Shown piece by piece: positions 17,006-25,879 of a DNA stretch of 64,000 nt. Both the position numbers and the translations under genes were made by a program. The stretch spans positions 51,467 through 115,466 of the forward strand of contig JABWBP010000024.1 of assembly GCA_013360445.1 (NCBI GenBank). Reading direction: 5' to 3'. The notes beneath the pieces are model-generated. The model was not told where the DNA came from and ran no database searches. It saw nothing but the letters and a program-made list of their open reading frames with translations. The first letter of the stretch is position 1; the number at the start of each line of letters is the position of its first letter. Origin of the DNA: Calditrichaceae bacterium (GTDB lineage Bacteria; Calditrichota; Calditrichia; RBG-13-44-9; J075).

Positions 17006-17563
17006 ATGTTCCGGGCGATGATTTGGATCGTCACGATGATGCGGGTGGTTTGCGCCGGCCAGGCCGGGGAGCCTTCCGCAATCAATGCCATGAAAGGAGA
17101 CACCATGGAGATCACCTTGCGCAGTTCCGCGTTCGAGGAAGGGGGAATGATTCCCCGGCAATACACCTGCGACGGCCAGGATGTTTCCCCGCCCCTGGCC
17201 TGGGATTCCATCCCCGGAGGAACCAAAAGCTTAGCCCTGATATGCGACGACCCCGACGCCCCCCGGGGCGACTGGGTTCACTGGGTGATTTTCAACATCC
17301 CCGCGGACGCCGGGCAGTTGCCGGAAAACGTCCCGGCGCATAAAGAACTCCCCGGAGGGGCGCTCCAGGGCAGCAACGATTTCCGCAGAATCGGCTACGG
17401 GGGGCCTTGCCCGCCCGGGGGAACTCACCGCTACTTCTTTAAGTTGTACGCCCTGGATACCCTGCTGAATCTGAAGACCGGCGCTGGCAAGGCGGATTTG
17501 CTGAAGGCCATGCAAGGCCACATCCTGGGGCAGGGGCAGTTGATGGGAAAGTATAAACGCTGA
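17006..17563 (+). CDS. YbhB/YbcL family PEBP-like protein
   Basis: 185 aa. The PEBP fold is shown by FEEGGMIPRQYTCDGQDVSP, ICDDPDAPRGDWVHWVIFN and GYGGPCPPGGTHRYFFKLYA. The family binds small anionic ligands; its bacterial role is unclear. Two starts are possible. The ATG at 17006 has AAGGAG upstream and adds a short hydrophobic N terminus (MIWIVTMMRVVCAG) that may export it. The ATG at 17105 has AAAGGAG and would give a cytoplasmic protein of 152 aa. Both ribosome sites look good, so two products are conceivable. The alarmone synthetase gene follows after about 110 bp. Confidence 0.9.
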   Translation: MFRAMIWIVTMMRVVCAGQAGEPSAINAMKGDTMEITLRSSAFEEGGMIPRQYTCDGQDVSPPLAWDSIPGGTKSLALICDDPDAPRGDWVHWVIFNIPADAGQLPENVPAHKELPGGALQGSNDFRRIGYGGPCPPGGTHRYFFKLYALDTLLNLKTGAGKADLLKAMQGHILGQGQLMGKYKR

Positions 17564-17675
17564 TCGTTCACACGCTCTACGGGTGAACGCCGCTTTTGGC
17601 GCTCCACGCCGAGTCGTAGCACTCCGCGACCGTTGGAACGAGCAAATTCAATTCCTACTTCGATGTTTTCGAACC

Positions 17676-18797
17676 ATGAAAAACTCCGACGCCATTCGCA
17701 GCTTTTTAAATGAATACCGCCGATATGTACGGGAAGTGCTCGAACCGGCTTATGAAGAGCTAAAATCCCTGTTCAGGCTGTGGGAGAATCCCGGTTATTG
17801 GAGCAAATATGCCAGTAAAAACCGCCTGCCCGCGCCTTCTCCCATTCACCACACCCGGATCAGGATCAAACGCCCGGAGAGCGTGGTGGATAAAATCATC
17901 CGCAACCCGGCCCGTTACCCGGCGCAGCTCTCCCGGGAAAGCTTGAAAAAAATGGATGACGCCCTGGGCGGCAGAATTGTGGTGCCCTTTCTCTCCGACC
18001 TTCCCCTCATCGACCGGGAATTGCAGCACAGCGAGCAGTTAGAGATTTCCCGGGAATCGCTCCCGGTCGCTTATTTGAACAAGGATTTGCTCCTCCGGCT
18101 GGGGCTTACCCACCTGGCGGAACAATCCAAAGAGAGCGGATACACCGCTATTCATTACGTGGTGCGGGCCAGGGAGAGCGCGATTGCGGAAGCGGAGCGC
18201 CCCAGGATCGAAATTCAGGTACGCACCCTGGTCGGGGATTTATGGGCGGAAATCGAGCACATCCTGGGGTATAAACCGGGCAAGCACACCTCCTTTGCGG
18301 TGCGGAAACAGTTCCAAATCCTGGCCTCCCAGCTTACCACTATCGACGAGCACTTCAACTTCCTCTATACCGAGCTATCCCGTTTCCAGGAAATCGTGGC
18401 CTACGAAGAATTCCACCCCCTCAACCCCGAAAACCTGCCCGCGGTGCTCAACGAAATTGGCGTCAGCTGCGCTCAAAAGGAGATCGATATTCTGCTGAAA
18501 ATCCTGGCCAGCCGGGGCATCTTCCTGGTGGGGGATTTGTTATCCGAGGGAACGCCCGGGCGCATCGAGACCATCCGTAACGTGTTCCTGGGCCACAAAG
18601 GCCAGCTTCCCACCAATTTCGAGACCATCGCCACGCTGGCGACCCTGAAAGACATCCGGGATGAAAACGCCATGGTGGAGAGCATCAAGGCCCGCATCGG
18701 CCTGGGCGACGCCTGGGAAAATCTAAAGAAGGGGCTGTTAGCATCCGGTTTGGAAAAAACCGGAGGCGCAATTGACGAAAATCATATCAAAACATGA
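17676..18797 (+). CDS. RelA/SpoT-domain (p)ppGpp synthetase-like protein, no hydrolase domain
   Basis: 373 aa from the ATG at 17676 (MKNSDAIRSFLNEYRRYV). An earlier in-frame ATG would add an Arg-rich stretch unlike the rest. The RelA_SpoT nucleotidyltransferase domain shows DALGGRIVVPFLSD, SGYTAIHYVV and RIEIQVRTLVGDLWAEIEH. No HD hydrolase, TGS or ACT domain is present, so it fits small alarmone synthetases, but with an uncharacterised C-terminal region of about 150 residues. It would transfer pyrophosphate from ATP to GDP/GTP. The ribosome site is weak. Its stop codon lies inside a CRP/FNR-like palindrome that precedes the citrate synthase promoter. Confidence 0.88.
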   Translation: MKNSDAIRSFLNEYRRYVREVLEPAYEELKSLFRLWENPGYWSKYASKNRLPAPSPIHHTRIRIKRPESVVDKIIRNPARYPAQLSRESLKKMDDALGGRIVVPFLSDLPLIDRELQHSEQLEISRESLPVAYLNKDLLLRLGLTHLAEQSKESGYTAIHYVVRARESAIAEAERPRIEIQVRTLVGDLWAEIEHILGYKPGKHTSFAVRKQFQILASQLTTIDEHFNFLYTELSRFQEIVAYEEFHPLNPENLPAVLNEIGVSCAQKEIDILLKILASRGIFLVGDLLSEGTPGRIETIRNVFLGHKGQLPTNFETIATLATLKDIRDENAMVESIKARIGLGDAWENLKKGLLASGLEKTGGAIDENHIKT

Positions 18798-18836
18798 CAA
18801 TTATCATGTTTCAGAGCCTGTGGAAAGCATTATACT
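18790..18836 (+). promoter_or_regulatory. CRP/FNR-type operator and promoter ahead of citrate synthase
   Basis: CATGA (18793-18797), six bases, TCATG (18804-18808), with A/T extensions on both sides. TATACT lies at 18831-18836, placing the start near 18843 and the operator centre at about -42.5, the class II activator position. The same motif occurs twice at 28.5 kb. The leader to the gltA ATG would be about 230 nt. Confidence 0.6.
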
Positions 18837-18903
18837 GGCAACGGCTACTAATTCTACTTTAAGACTTTGAGGGAAAAATGCAAGAGTGGAGACTTTACCA
18901 GGT

Positions 18904-18998
18904 TTTGACATCCCTCCTTGCACCCCTTCAAATGGGGGAATTTAAGTCGCATACGCCGGAATTCCCCTCTTTGAAGGAGGGACATGGAGGATGTCAAA
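18904..18998. repeat. Inverted-repeat element in the citrate synthase leader
   Basis: The ends are the perfect 10-bp inverted repeat TTTGACATCC / GGATGTCAAA. Inside are CCCTCC, CCCCTTCAAA and GGGGGAATT facing AATTCCCC and TTTGAAGGAGGG. It would form a long hairpin in the gltA 5' leader. It has the same two-armed style as the other word arrays but its own word. Confidence 0.75.
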
Positions 18999-19072
18999 TA
19001 GCGGCAAATGATCTCCAATTTTCAACGAAAAAATCTGCACAATACCCCTAACAGCCTAACAGGAGGATCATC

Positions 19073-20377
19073 ATGGGTAAGAACACTTTAACGATTACGG
19101 ATAACCGTACCGGCAAAGCGTACGAGATTCCGATCGAGCACGAAACGATCAACGCAAAGCATTTGCGGCAGATCAAGGTCAATGAAGACGATTTTGGCTT
19201 GATGAGCTACGATCCCGCCTACATGAACACCGCTTCCTGCAAGAGCCAGATCACCTTCATCGACGGCGACAAGGGAATTTTGCTCTACCGCGGGTATCCC
19301 ATTCAGCAAGTGGCGGAAAAACTGAATTATCTCCAGACCGCTTACCTGATCATCAACGGCGAAGTGCCCACGGCCAAGGAGTACGACGAGTGGAGCTGGA
19401 ATATTACCCATCACACCATGATTCACGAAAACATCAAGAAGTTCATCGAGGGGTTCCAATACGACGCCCACCCCATGGGAATCCTGGTGAGCACCCTGGC
19501 TGCGCTTTCCACCTTCTACCAGGATGCCAAAGAAATCAAGGACGCGGAGTCCCGCAAGCTGCAAATCTATCGCCTGATCGGCAAAGTGCCCACCATCGCC
19601 GCGGCCGCTTACCGCCACAGCATGGGTTTGCCCTATGTCTATCCGGATAATGAATTGAGCTACGCCGGCAATTTCCTGAACATGCTCTTCAAGATGACCG
19701 AGCCGAAATACGAACCGAACCCGGCCCTGGAAAGAGCATTGGACGTGCTTTTCATCCTCCATGCCGACCACGAGCAAAATTGCAGCGCATCGGCGATGAG
19801 AAGCGTGGGCAGTTCCCACGCCGATCCCTACTGCTCCATGGCTGCTGCGGCTGCCGCCCTTTACGGCCCCCTGCACGGCGGCGCCAACGAAATGGTGCTG
19901 CACATGCTCAAGGAAATCGGCTCCAAAAACAACATCCCTTCCTACATCAAACGGGTGAAGGCCGGGGAAGTACTGTTGATGGGATTCGGGCACCGGGTTT
20001 ACAAAAACTATGACCCCCGGGCCAGAATTATCAAACAGATTTCCGAGGAAGTCTTTGAAGTGACCGGTCGAAATCCTTTGCTGGACATCGCCATCGAATT
20101 GGAACGGATCGCCCTGGAAGACGAATACTTCATCAAACGGAAACTCTATCCCAACGTGGATTTCTATTCCGGCATCATTTACCAGGCCATGGGATTCCCG
20201 GTAGCAATGTACCCGGTGCTGTTTGCCATCGGAAGGGCCTCCGGCTGGCTGGCGCAGTGGCAGGAAATGCTGTTAGACACGGAGCAAAAAATTGCCCGCC
20301 CACGCCAGATCTACCTGGGTGCAAAAGAACGCGATCTGCAGGTTTCCAAAGCCAAACGGGAAGCGGTGCATCGTTAA
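19073..20377 (+). CDS. gltA: Citrate synthase
   Basis: 434 aa, full length for the type II (hexameric, Gram-negative) form. The N-terminal beta-strand domain (MGKNTLTITDNRTGKAYEIP) is present. Active-site regions are visible: the His in SSHADPYCSM, GPLHGGANEMVLHML, and GFGHRVYKNYDPRA with its His and Arg, plus an Asp in the NVDFYSGIIY region. It condenses acetyl-CoA and oxaloacetate at the entry to the TCA cycle. CAGGAGGATC precedes the ATG. The leader carries a CRP/FNR-like operator-promoter and an inverted-repeat element, suggesting control with the respiratory cytochromes. A bidirectional terminator follows. Confidence 0.97.
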   Translation: MGKNTLTITDNRTGKAYEIPIEHETINAKHLRQIKVNEDDFGLMSYDPAYMNTASCKSQITFIDGDKGILLYRGYPIQQVAEKLNYLQTAYLIINGEVPTAKEYDEWSWNITHHTMIHENIKKFIEGFQYDAHPMGILVSTLAALSTFYQDAKEIKDAESRKLQIYRLIGKVPTIAAAAYRHSMGLPYVYPDNELSYAGNFLNMLFKMTEPKYEPNPALERALDVLFILHADHEQNCSASAMRSVGSSHADPYCSMAAAAAALYGPLHGGANEMVLHMLKEIGSKNNIPSYIKRVKAGEVLLMGFGHRVYKNYDPRARIIKQISEEVFEVTGRNPLLDIAIELERIALEDEYFIKRKLYPNVDFYSGIIYQAMGFPVAMYPVLFAIGRASGWLAQWQEMLLDTEQKIARPRQIYLGAKERDLQVSKAKREAVHR

Positions 20378-20440
20378 TTCGCGCGAGGTATGGTATCCCC
20401 CGAACATCCGGCGGGATGATCAAAACAGAAGCTAAAACAA

Positions 20441-20467
20441 AAAAGCCGGGCAGTGCGCCCGGCTTTT
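20441..20467. terminator. Bidirectional terminator between gltA and frr
   Basis: AAAAGCCGGGC pairs with GCCCGGCTTTT around a 5-base loop. A and T runs on the two sides let it end both the gltA transcript and the rpsB-tsf-pyrH-frr transcript. Confidence 0.92.
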
Positions 20468-20489
20468 TTGTTGATTCAAATGCAGAATT

Positions 20490-21050
20490 TCAATCGGTGA
20501 GGATTTCTTTTTCTTTGTGGGCCAAAATTTTATCGATGTTCTCGATATATTTTGTAGTCATTTTCTGAACCCGCTCCAGCGCCTCCCGGCTCTCGTCTTC
20601 GGAAATTTTGTGATCCTTTTCCAACTTTTTAATGTGCTCGTTAGCGTCGCGGCGCACGTTGCGCACCGCCACCCGGCCGTCTTCGCTGTATTTTTTCACT
20701 AATTTCAATAAATCCTGGCGGCGCTCTTCGCTCAACTGCGGGATGGGCACGCGCACGATGTTGCCGTCGTTGGAGGGGTTCAGCCCCAAATCCGCTTGCA
20801 GGATGGCTTTTTCAATGTCCCCGATCAACCTTTTTTCCCAGGGCTGCACCACCAACATCCGCGGTTCCGGGGCGGAAATACTGGCCACCTGGTTCAGGGG
20901 AACCATGGAGCCATAATAGTCGATTTTTACCAGGTCCAGCAGCGCCGGCGTGGCCCGGCCGGTGCGAACCCGGGCCAGTTCATGTTGAATGTGTTCCACG
21001 GATTTTTCCATCCGGTGCTCGGCGTCGCGAAAGATTTCTTTCAGTGGCAT
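20490..21050 (-). CDS. frr: Ribosome recycling factor
   Basis: 186 aa, the normal length. Typical RRF stretches are VRTGRATPALLDLVKIDYYG, VPLNQVASISAPEPRMLVVQPW, GLNPSNDGNIVRVPIPQLSEERR and ISEDESREALERVQKMT. With EF-G it splits the post-termination ribosome. It starts 2 bp after pyrH in the common rpsB-tsf-pyrH-frr cluster and is last before the terminator. Confidence 0.97.
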   Translation of the reverse strand: MPLKEIFRDAEHRMEKSVEHIQHELARVRTGRATPALLDLVKIDYYGSMVPLNQVASISAPEPRMLVVQPWEKRLIGDIEKAILQADLGLNPSNDGNIVRVPIPQLSEERRQDLLKLVKKYSEDGRVAVRNVRRDANEHIKKLEKDHKISEDESREALERVQKMTTKYIENIDKILAHKEKEILTD

Positions 21051-21052
21051 AG

Positions 21053-21778
21053 TTAACCTCTTACCTTTGTTCCGATGGGTTCACCCAAAACGACCCGTTT
21101 CAGGTTCTCTTCTTCTTCCATATTGAATACAATGATGGGAAGCTTGTTGTCCATGGATAAGGTGATTGCAGTGGTGTCCATCACCCGCAGGCCGTCTTTC
21201 ACCACTTTCATGTAGGATAACTCATCGAATTTGACTGCCGTGGGATCCTTCTCCGGGTCGGCGGTATAAACGCCATCCACCCGGGTGCCTTTCAGGATCA
21301 CTTCCGCTTCGATTTCGATGGCCCGCAGCACCGCGGCGGTATCGGTGGTAAAATAGGGGTTGCCGGTTCCCGCGGCAAAAATAACCACCCGGCCTTTTTC
21401 CAGGTGGCGGATTGCCCGGCGGCGGATAAACGGCTCGGCGACCTGGTTCATGGGGATGGCGGTTTGCACCCGGGTAAATACTCCGATGTTTTCCAGGGCA
21501 TTTTGCAGCGCCAGGGCGTTCAGCACCGTGGCTAACATACCCATGTAGTCGGCAGAGACCCGGTCCATCTCCCGCGCCGCCTCCGAAATCCCGCGAAAGA
21601 TATTGCCCCCGCCCACCACCAAACCGACCTCCACCCCGCACTCCACTACCTTCTTAATGTCAGAAGCAAAGCGGCGCAAAGTTTCCAGGCTGATGCCATA
21701 CTTTTCCTGGCCGGCCAGGGATTCGCCGCTCAATTTCAGTAAAATGCGCTTATAGGCGGGGCGGTCGTTCATACTCAC
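21053..21778 (-). CDS. pyrH: UMP kinase
   Basis: 241 aa amino-acid-kinase fold. Features include [13 protein letters not shown] (phosphate-binding Lys and Gly loop), [32 protein letters not shown], the [19 protein letters not shown] stretch and [17 protein letters not shown]. It converts UMP to UDP for RNA and sugar nucleotides. It overlaps the end of tsf by 4 bp and leads into frr with a 2-bp gap, so translation is probably coupled. Confidence 0.97.
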   Translation of the reverse strand: MSMNDRPAYKRILLKLSGESLAGQEKYGISLETLRRFASDIKKVVECGVEVGLVVGGGNIFRGISEAAREMDRVSADYMGMLATVLNALALQNALENIGVFTRVQTAIPMNQVAEPFIRRRAIRHLEKGRVVIFAAGTGNPYFTTDTAAVLRAIEIEAEVILKGTRVDGVYTADPEKDPTAVKFDELSYMKVVKDGLRVMDTTAITLSMDNKLPIIVFNMEEEENLKRVVLGEPIGTKVRG

Positions 21779-22374
21779 TCGTCTCCGATTCTGAAGCGGG
21801 AGAACTGGCGAATGGTGATGTTTTCGCCCAACCTGGAAATCATTTCGGTAAGATAGTCTTTGACGGTGATTTCCGGGTTACGGATATAGGCCTGTTCCAA
21901 GAGCACTTTTTCCGCAAAAAATTTGTCCATCTTGCCCTGGGCAATTTTTTCGGCGATGTGATCCGGCTTTCCGGATTCTTTGGCCTGGGCGACGTAGATT
22001 TCCATTTCATGGCTCAGAACCTCCTGGGGAACCCCTTCCCGCTTAACGCTGAGGGGATTGGAGGCGGCAATTTGCATGGCCACGTTGCGGGCAAATTCCC
22101 GGAATTCCTTGGTTTTGGCCACAAAATCGGTTTCGCAGTTGATCTCTACCAGCACTCCTAATTTACCGCCGGCATGGATGTAGGCTTCTACCAGGCCGTC
22201 TTTCACTTCCCGGGAGGCTTTTTTTTCTGCTTTGGCAATGCCTTTTTTGCGTAAATAATCGACAGCTTTATCCATATCGCCGCCGGTTTCTTCCAATGCT
22301 TTCTTGCAATCCATCATTCCGGCGCCAGTCTTCTCGCGCAGTTCTTTTACCAGTGCAGCAGGTATGTTTGTCAT
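21775..22374 (-). CDS. tsf: Elongation factor Ts (short form)
   Basis: 199 aa, the short form found in several phyla, against about 283 in E. coli; the second half of the core dimerisation region appears lost. The N-terminal UBA-like domain ([21 protein letters not shown]) and the EF-Tu contact segment ([14 protein letters not shown]) are intact. It exchanges GDP for GTP on EF-Tu. It lies 22 bp after rpsB and overlaps pyrH by 4 bp. Confidence 0.96.
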   Translation of the reverse strand: MTNIPAALVKELREKTGAGMMDCKKALEETGGDMDKAVDYLRKKGIAKAEKKASREVKDGLVEAYIHAGGKLGVLVEINCETDFVAKTKEFREFARNVAMQIAASNPLSVKREGVPQEVLSHEMEIYVAQAKESGKPDHIAEKIAQGKMDKFFAEKVLLEQAYIRNPEITVKDYLTEMISRLGENITIRQFSRFRIGDE

Positions 22375-22396
22375 AATTCCGATACTCCTTTAACCG

Positions 22397-23173
22397 TTAT
22401 TCTTCGTCTTCCCGATCTTCTTCCGTGCGGATTTTGGTCTGAATTTCTTCTTGTTCCCGTTCCTCTTCGGCCTGGCCGTGGCGTTTTTCTGTCAGCACCA
22501 CCCGGGCTTCCATCACCGCGTCCACCAGGGTTTTGGTAATCAACCCGATGGATTTGGCGGAATCATCATTGCCGGGAATGGGATAATCGATCAAATCCGG
22601 GTCGCAGTTGGTGTCCACGATAGCGAAGATAGGAATGTTCAGCTTGGTGGCTTCCTTGACGGCGATCTCTTCTTTCCGGGTATCGACAATAAAGACCGCC
22701 CCGGGAATGCGCCGCATTTCCTGGATACCGGCAAACACTTTTTTCATTTTATGGATTTCCCGCTCGATATGCAGGCCTTCTTTCTTGGTCAATTTCTCTA
22801 CCGTTCCGTCATGGACCTTTTTTTCCAGGTTCTCGAGCTTGCGAATGCTCTTTTTAATGGTCGCAAAATTGGTCAGCGTGCCGCCTAACCAGCGCTCGGT
22901 AATATAGGGCATATTGCAGCGGGCCGCTTCCGCCTGGATGAGGTTTTTGGCCTGTTTCTTAGTGCCTACGAACAGGATTTCTTCTCCCCGGGCCACAATC
23001 TCTTTCATGGCATTGTAGGCATTTTGCAGGTGAATCAGGGATTGGTTGAGGTCGATGATGTGGATATTGTTGCGCTCCATAAAAATATAAGGGCGCATTT
23101 TCGGGTTCCAGCGCCGGGTCAAATGCCCGAAGTGAACCCCGCTACGCAATAGATCTTCCAAGCCGACTTTCAT
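22397..23173 (-). CDS. rpsB: 30S ribosomal protein S2
   Basis: 258 aa from the ATG at 23173 (MKVGLEDLLRSGVHFGH), with AAGGAG ten bases upstream; a longer frame beginning at 23251 is not needed. Typical S2 parts: TRRWNPKMRPYIFMERN, ILFVGTKKQAKNLIQ, RWLGGTLTNFATIKKS, VFIVDTRKEEIAVKEA and IAIVDTNCDPDLIDYPIPGNDD (read here in pieces). The C-terminal extension is acidic (EEEREQEEIQTKIRTEEDRE). It is first in the rpsB-tsf-pyrH-frr cluster. A GTGTT-word array and the rpsI terminator lie upstream, so it needs its own promoter. Confidence 0.97.
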   Translation of the reverse strand: MKVGLEDLLRSGVHFGHLTRRWNPKMRPYIFMERNNIHIIDLNQSLIHLQNAYNAMKEIVARGEEILFVGTKKQAKNLIQAEAARCNMPYITERWLGGTLTNFATIKKSIRKLENLEKKVHDGTVEKLTKKEGLHIEREIHKMKKVFAGIQEMRRIPGAVFIVDTRKEEIAVKEATKLNIPIFAIVDTNCDPDLIDYPIPGNDDSAKSIGLITKTLVDAVMEARVVLTEKRHGQAEEEREQEEIQTKIRTEEDREDEE

Positions 23174-23268
23174 AAAAAATCTCCTTTGAGTAAATGGGTT
23201 TAATCCGCCACTATTTTCATCTCTCCCGAAGATCCCGGCATGGCGGGACACCCCTTCGCGAGATCAAT

Positions 23269-23410
23269 AGTGTGAGTGATTGGGTGATAAAGTGTTTTAG
23301 TGTTATAGTGTTCAAGTGTTTTGGTGTTAAAGTGTTATGGTATTGAAACTTTGCTTAGAGCAACTATTTACTAAAACACGAAAACACCGGAACACTATAA
23401 CACTTGAAAA
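23269..23410. repeat. Two-armed array of GTGTT words between rpsB and rpsI
   Basis: The left arm (about 23290-23345) has at least six GTGTT words at 9-base steps (GTGTTTTAG, GTGTTATAG, GTGTTCAAG and so on). The right arm (about 23369-23410) carries AACAC words in the inverse sense. It matches the 2009, 52016 and 61613 arrays in word and period, and lies directly upstream of the rpsB leader. Confidence 0.82.
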
Positions 23411-23420
23411 CGATGTGAGA

Positions 23421-23445
23421 CAAATAAAAGCCCCGAAAAGGGGCG
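23421..23445 (-). terminator. Intrinsic terminator of rplM-rpsI
   Basis: On the minus strand GCCCC and GGGGC form a 5-bp stem with a 5-base loop, followed by TTTTATTT. It lies 10 bp after the rpsI stop and separates this operon from rpsB. Confidence 0.75.
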
Positions 23446-23454
23446 GTTGAAATA

Positions 23455-23841
23455 TTAGCGTTTGGAAAACTGGAAACGTTTCCGCGCTTTGGGGCGCCCG
23501 TATTTTTTGCGCTCCACTTCCCGGGGATCCCGGGTTAAAAACCCGGAAGATTTCAATTCCGGGCGGGTTTCCGCGCTCCACTCCATCAGCGCCCGGGCAA
23601 TTCCCAAGCGCAAGGCCCCGGCCTGGCCGGTCAGCCCGCCGCCGTTGATGATGGCAACCACGTCGAATTTGCCATTGGTTTTGGTTACTTCAAAGGGCTG
23701 CTCTACCACCATCTTAAGGGTTTCCCGTTTGAAATATTCCAGTACATCGCGATCATTCACGGTAATTTTTCCGTTCCCGGGGATCATCCGCACTCGCGCA
23801 ATCGAGGATTTGCGGCGTCCCGTGGCAATAAAAACTTCCAT
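23455..23841 (-). CDS. rpsI: 30S ribosomal protein S9
   Basis: 128 aa. Signature parts are [39 protein letters not shown] and the basic tail [13 protein letters not shown], whose final Arg reaches the P-site tRNA. It follows rplM by 31 bp as in most bacteria and is ended by a terminator. Confidence 0.97.
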   Translation of the reverse strand: MEVFIATGRRKSSIARVRMIPGNGKITVNDRDVLEYFKRETLKMVVEQPFEVTKTNGKFDVVAIINGGGLTGQAGALRLGIARALMEWSAETRPELKSSGFLTRDPREVERKKYGRPKARKRFQFSKR

Positions 23842-23872
23842 ATTCCTTCCTTTTTATAGATTTACCAGGAAA

Positions 23873-24307
23873 CTATAGAGTTAAGCTCTCCGGCATCTGC
23901 GCCTGGTGGGGATGCTTATCTCCGGCAAACACTTTCAGTTTTTTAAATATCTTCCGCCCTAAGGCATTTTTGGGAAGCATCAAGCGCACCGCATGTTCGA
24001 TAATAAATTCCGGTTTACGCGCCATCACCAGGCGAAAGGGCATTTGGGTGACCCCGCCGGGGTAACCGGAGTGCCGGAAATAGGTTTTTTGCTCGGTCTT
24101 CTTTCCGGTCAGGCGGATTTTGTCTGCATTGATGATGACCACAAAGTCTCCCACGTCTTGATGCCGGGCGTAGTTAGGTTTATGCTTGCCCTGCAATATC
24201 GTCGCAACGCGGGTCGCCAGCCGGCCTAACACCTGGTCGCGGGCGTCAACCACATACCATTTGCGATTGGCAATGATTTCTTCAGATTTCGAATAAGTCG
24301 TTCGCAC
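23873..24307 (-). CDS. rplM: 50S ribosomal protein L13
   Basis: 144 aa, usual length. Visible: WYVVDARDQVLGRLATRVA, LQGKHKPNYARHQDVGDFVV and NADKIRLTGKKTEQKTYFRH, then PKNALGRKIFKKLKVFAGD. It is first in the rplM-rpsI operon. About 130 bp upstream lies a 193-bp inverted-repeat element. Confidence 0.97.
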   Translation of the reverse strand: MRTTYSKSEEIIANRKWYVVDARDQVLGRLATRVATILQGKHKPNYARHQDVGDFVVIINADKIRLTGKKTEQKTYFRHSGYPGGVTQMPFRLVMARKPEFIIEHAVRLMLPKNALGRKIFKKLKVFAGDKHPHQAQMPESLTL

Positions 24308-24438
24308 GTATATATTCCTCCGTTAAAGTCTTCATAAAAAGTCGCCAAATTTATGGGAGAGTGAAAATTATGTCAAGCTTTTTTAATTTTTCCGTTATTT
24401 GGAAAGGCTGTTTTTTAAGGCGTTTCAACATATTGGTG

Positions 24439-24631
24439 GTTACTATTCAGCCACAAAGTCTCTAAGGCACAAAGTGGCACAAAGTGGCTATCAATTCATA
24501 GTAACCGGCATAACCATTACCATTTTTCTTCAAACTTTGTGAAATCTTGGAGCCTTTATGCTGAGTAGCAACCTTTTATCTTACCTTTGTGAAACCTCAA
24601 GGCCTTCGCGTCTTGGTGGCTGAATAGTAAC
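24439..24631. repeat. 193-bp element with perfect 16-bp terminal inverted repeats
   Basis: The ends are GTTACTATTCAGCCAC and its exact complement at 24616-24631. The left interior repeats GGCACAAAG-type words (AAGGCACAAAG, GTGGCACAAAG); the right interior carries inverse words (ACTTTGTGAAA, CCTTTGTGAAA). This is the clearest sign that the two-armed arrays are discrete elements. It fills the gap between the aldolase 3' end and rplM. Confidence 0.85.
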
Positions 24632-24670
24632 TATCTATACAAGCCATGCCGCAACATTTCCGGCAAAGAG

Positions 24671-24696
24671 AAAGGCTGCCTTTGGGGGCAGCCTTT
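24671..24696 (-). terminator. Terminator of the aldolase gene
   Basis: On the minus strand AAAGGCTGCC and GGCAGCCTTT form a 10-bp stem with a 6-base loop, followed by a T/C-rich tract, about 29 bp after the stop at 24725. Confidence 0.8.
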
Positions 24697-24724
24697 TCAG
24701 ATTGATAAAACCTGGCGGCGCAGG

Positions 24725-25777
24725 TTACGCGATGGTTATATCCTTGTTCAAATATACGTCCTGAATGGCGTTGAGCAGTTCCACGCCCTCTTTCATGGGT
24801 TTTTGGAAGGCCTTGCGGCCGGAAATCAGCCCCATGCCCCCGGCGCGTTTGTTGATCACCGCGGTGCGCACCGCCTGGGCCAGGTCGTTCTGCCCGGAAG
24901 CGCCGCCGGAGTTGATCAACCCCGCCCGGCCCATGTAACAATTTACCACCTGGTAGCGGGTCAGGTCGATGGGATGCTCGCTGGTAAGTTTATCATACAC
25001 TTTGGAGCTGGTTTTCCCGAACTTGATGGCGTTATAACCGCCGTTGTTCTCGGCCTGTTTCTGTTTCACAATGTCCGCCTCGATGGTCGCGGCTAAGTGG
25101 TTGGCCTGCCCGGTGAGGTCCGCGGCCAGGTGGTAATCCACCCCGTCCTTCTTGAAGGCGGGATTGCGCAGGTAGGCCCACAGGATCGTTATCATGCCTA
25201 AGCTGTGGGCGTACTGGAAGGCTTCGCTGATTTCCTGAATCTGGCGCCCGCTCTCCTCGGAACCGTAGTAAATGGTCGCCCCGATGGCAATCGCTCCCAT
25301 ATCGAACGCCTGGTCGATGTCGGCGAAGAGGATTTGATCAGCTTTTTCCGGGTAGGTAAGCAATTCGTTGTGATTGATTTTCAGAATAAAAGGAATTTTG
25401 TGGGCGTACTTGCGGGCCACCGCTCCTAAAACGCCTAAGGTGGAGGCCACCGCGTTGCAGCCCCCTTCGATGGCCAGCTTGACGATGTTTTCGGGATCGA
25501 AATAGATCGGGTTGGGCGCAAAAGAAGCCCCGCCGGAGTGCTCGATGCCCTGGTCCACCGGCAAAATGGAGATGTAGCCGGTGCCGGCCAGCCGCCCGCG
25601 GTCGAATATCGACTGGAGGTTCCGCATCACCATGGGGGGACGGTCGCTCAAAGCCACCACCCGGTCCACAAAATCAGGCCCCGGCAAATGGAGATGTTCT
25701 TTGGAAACCGTTTTAGACTGGTAATTCAATAAATAATCCGCCTCTTTTCCCAATAACTCCAAGATTTTTGCTGCCAT
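24725..25777 (-). CDS. fbaB: Class I fructose-bisphosphate aldolase (FbaB/DhnA type)
   Basis: 350 aa from the ATG at 25777 ([17 protein letters not shown]), with AAAGGAG upstream. The archaeal-type class I family is shown by [58 protein letters not shown] with the candidate Schiff-base Lys, and [15 protein letters not shown] near the phosphate site. It cleaves fructose 1,6-bisphosphate to the two triose phosphates. It is monocistronic, with its own terminator, and lies between two word-array elements. Confidence 0.93.
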   Translation of the reverse strand: MAAKILELLGKEADYLLNYQSKTVSKEHLHLPGPDFVDRVVALSDRPPMVMRNLQSIFDRGRLAGTGYISILPVDQGIEHSGGASFAPNPIYFDPENIVKLAIEGGCNAVASTLGVLGAVARKYAHKIPFILKINHNELLTYPEKADQILFADIDQAFDMGAIAIGATIYYGSEESGRQIQEISEAFQYAHSLGMITILWAYLRNPAFKKDGVDYHLAADLTGQANHLAATIEADIVKQKQAENNGGYNAIKFGKTSSKVYDKLTSEHPIDLTRYQVVNCYMGRAGLINSGGASGQNDLAQAVRTAVINKRAGGMGLISGRKAFQKPMKEGVELLNAIQDVYLNKDITIA

Positions 25778-25879
25778 ATTCACTCTCCTTTGCATTTATG
25801 GTGATCGAAAAAATTACCCGCAATTTCGGCTTTGAATTTACGGCGTTTTAAGGCTTCCGCAAAGCAAAAAGATTCCTGA

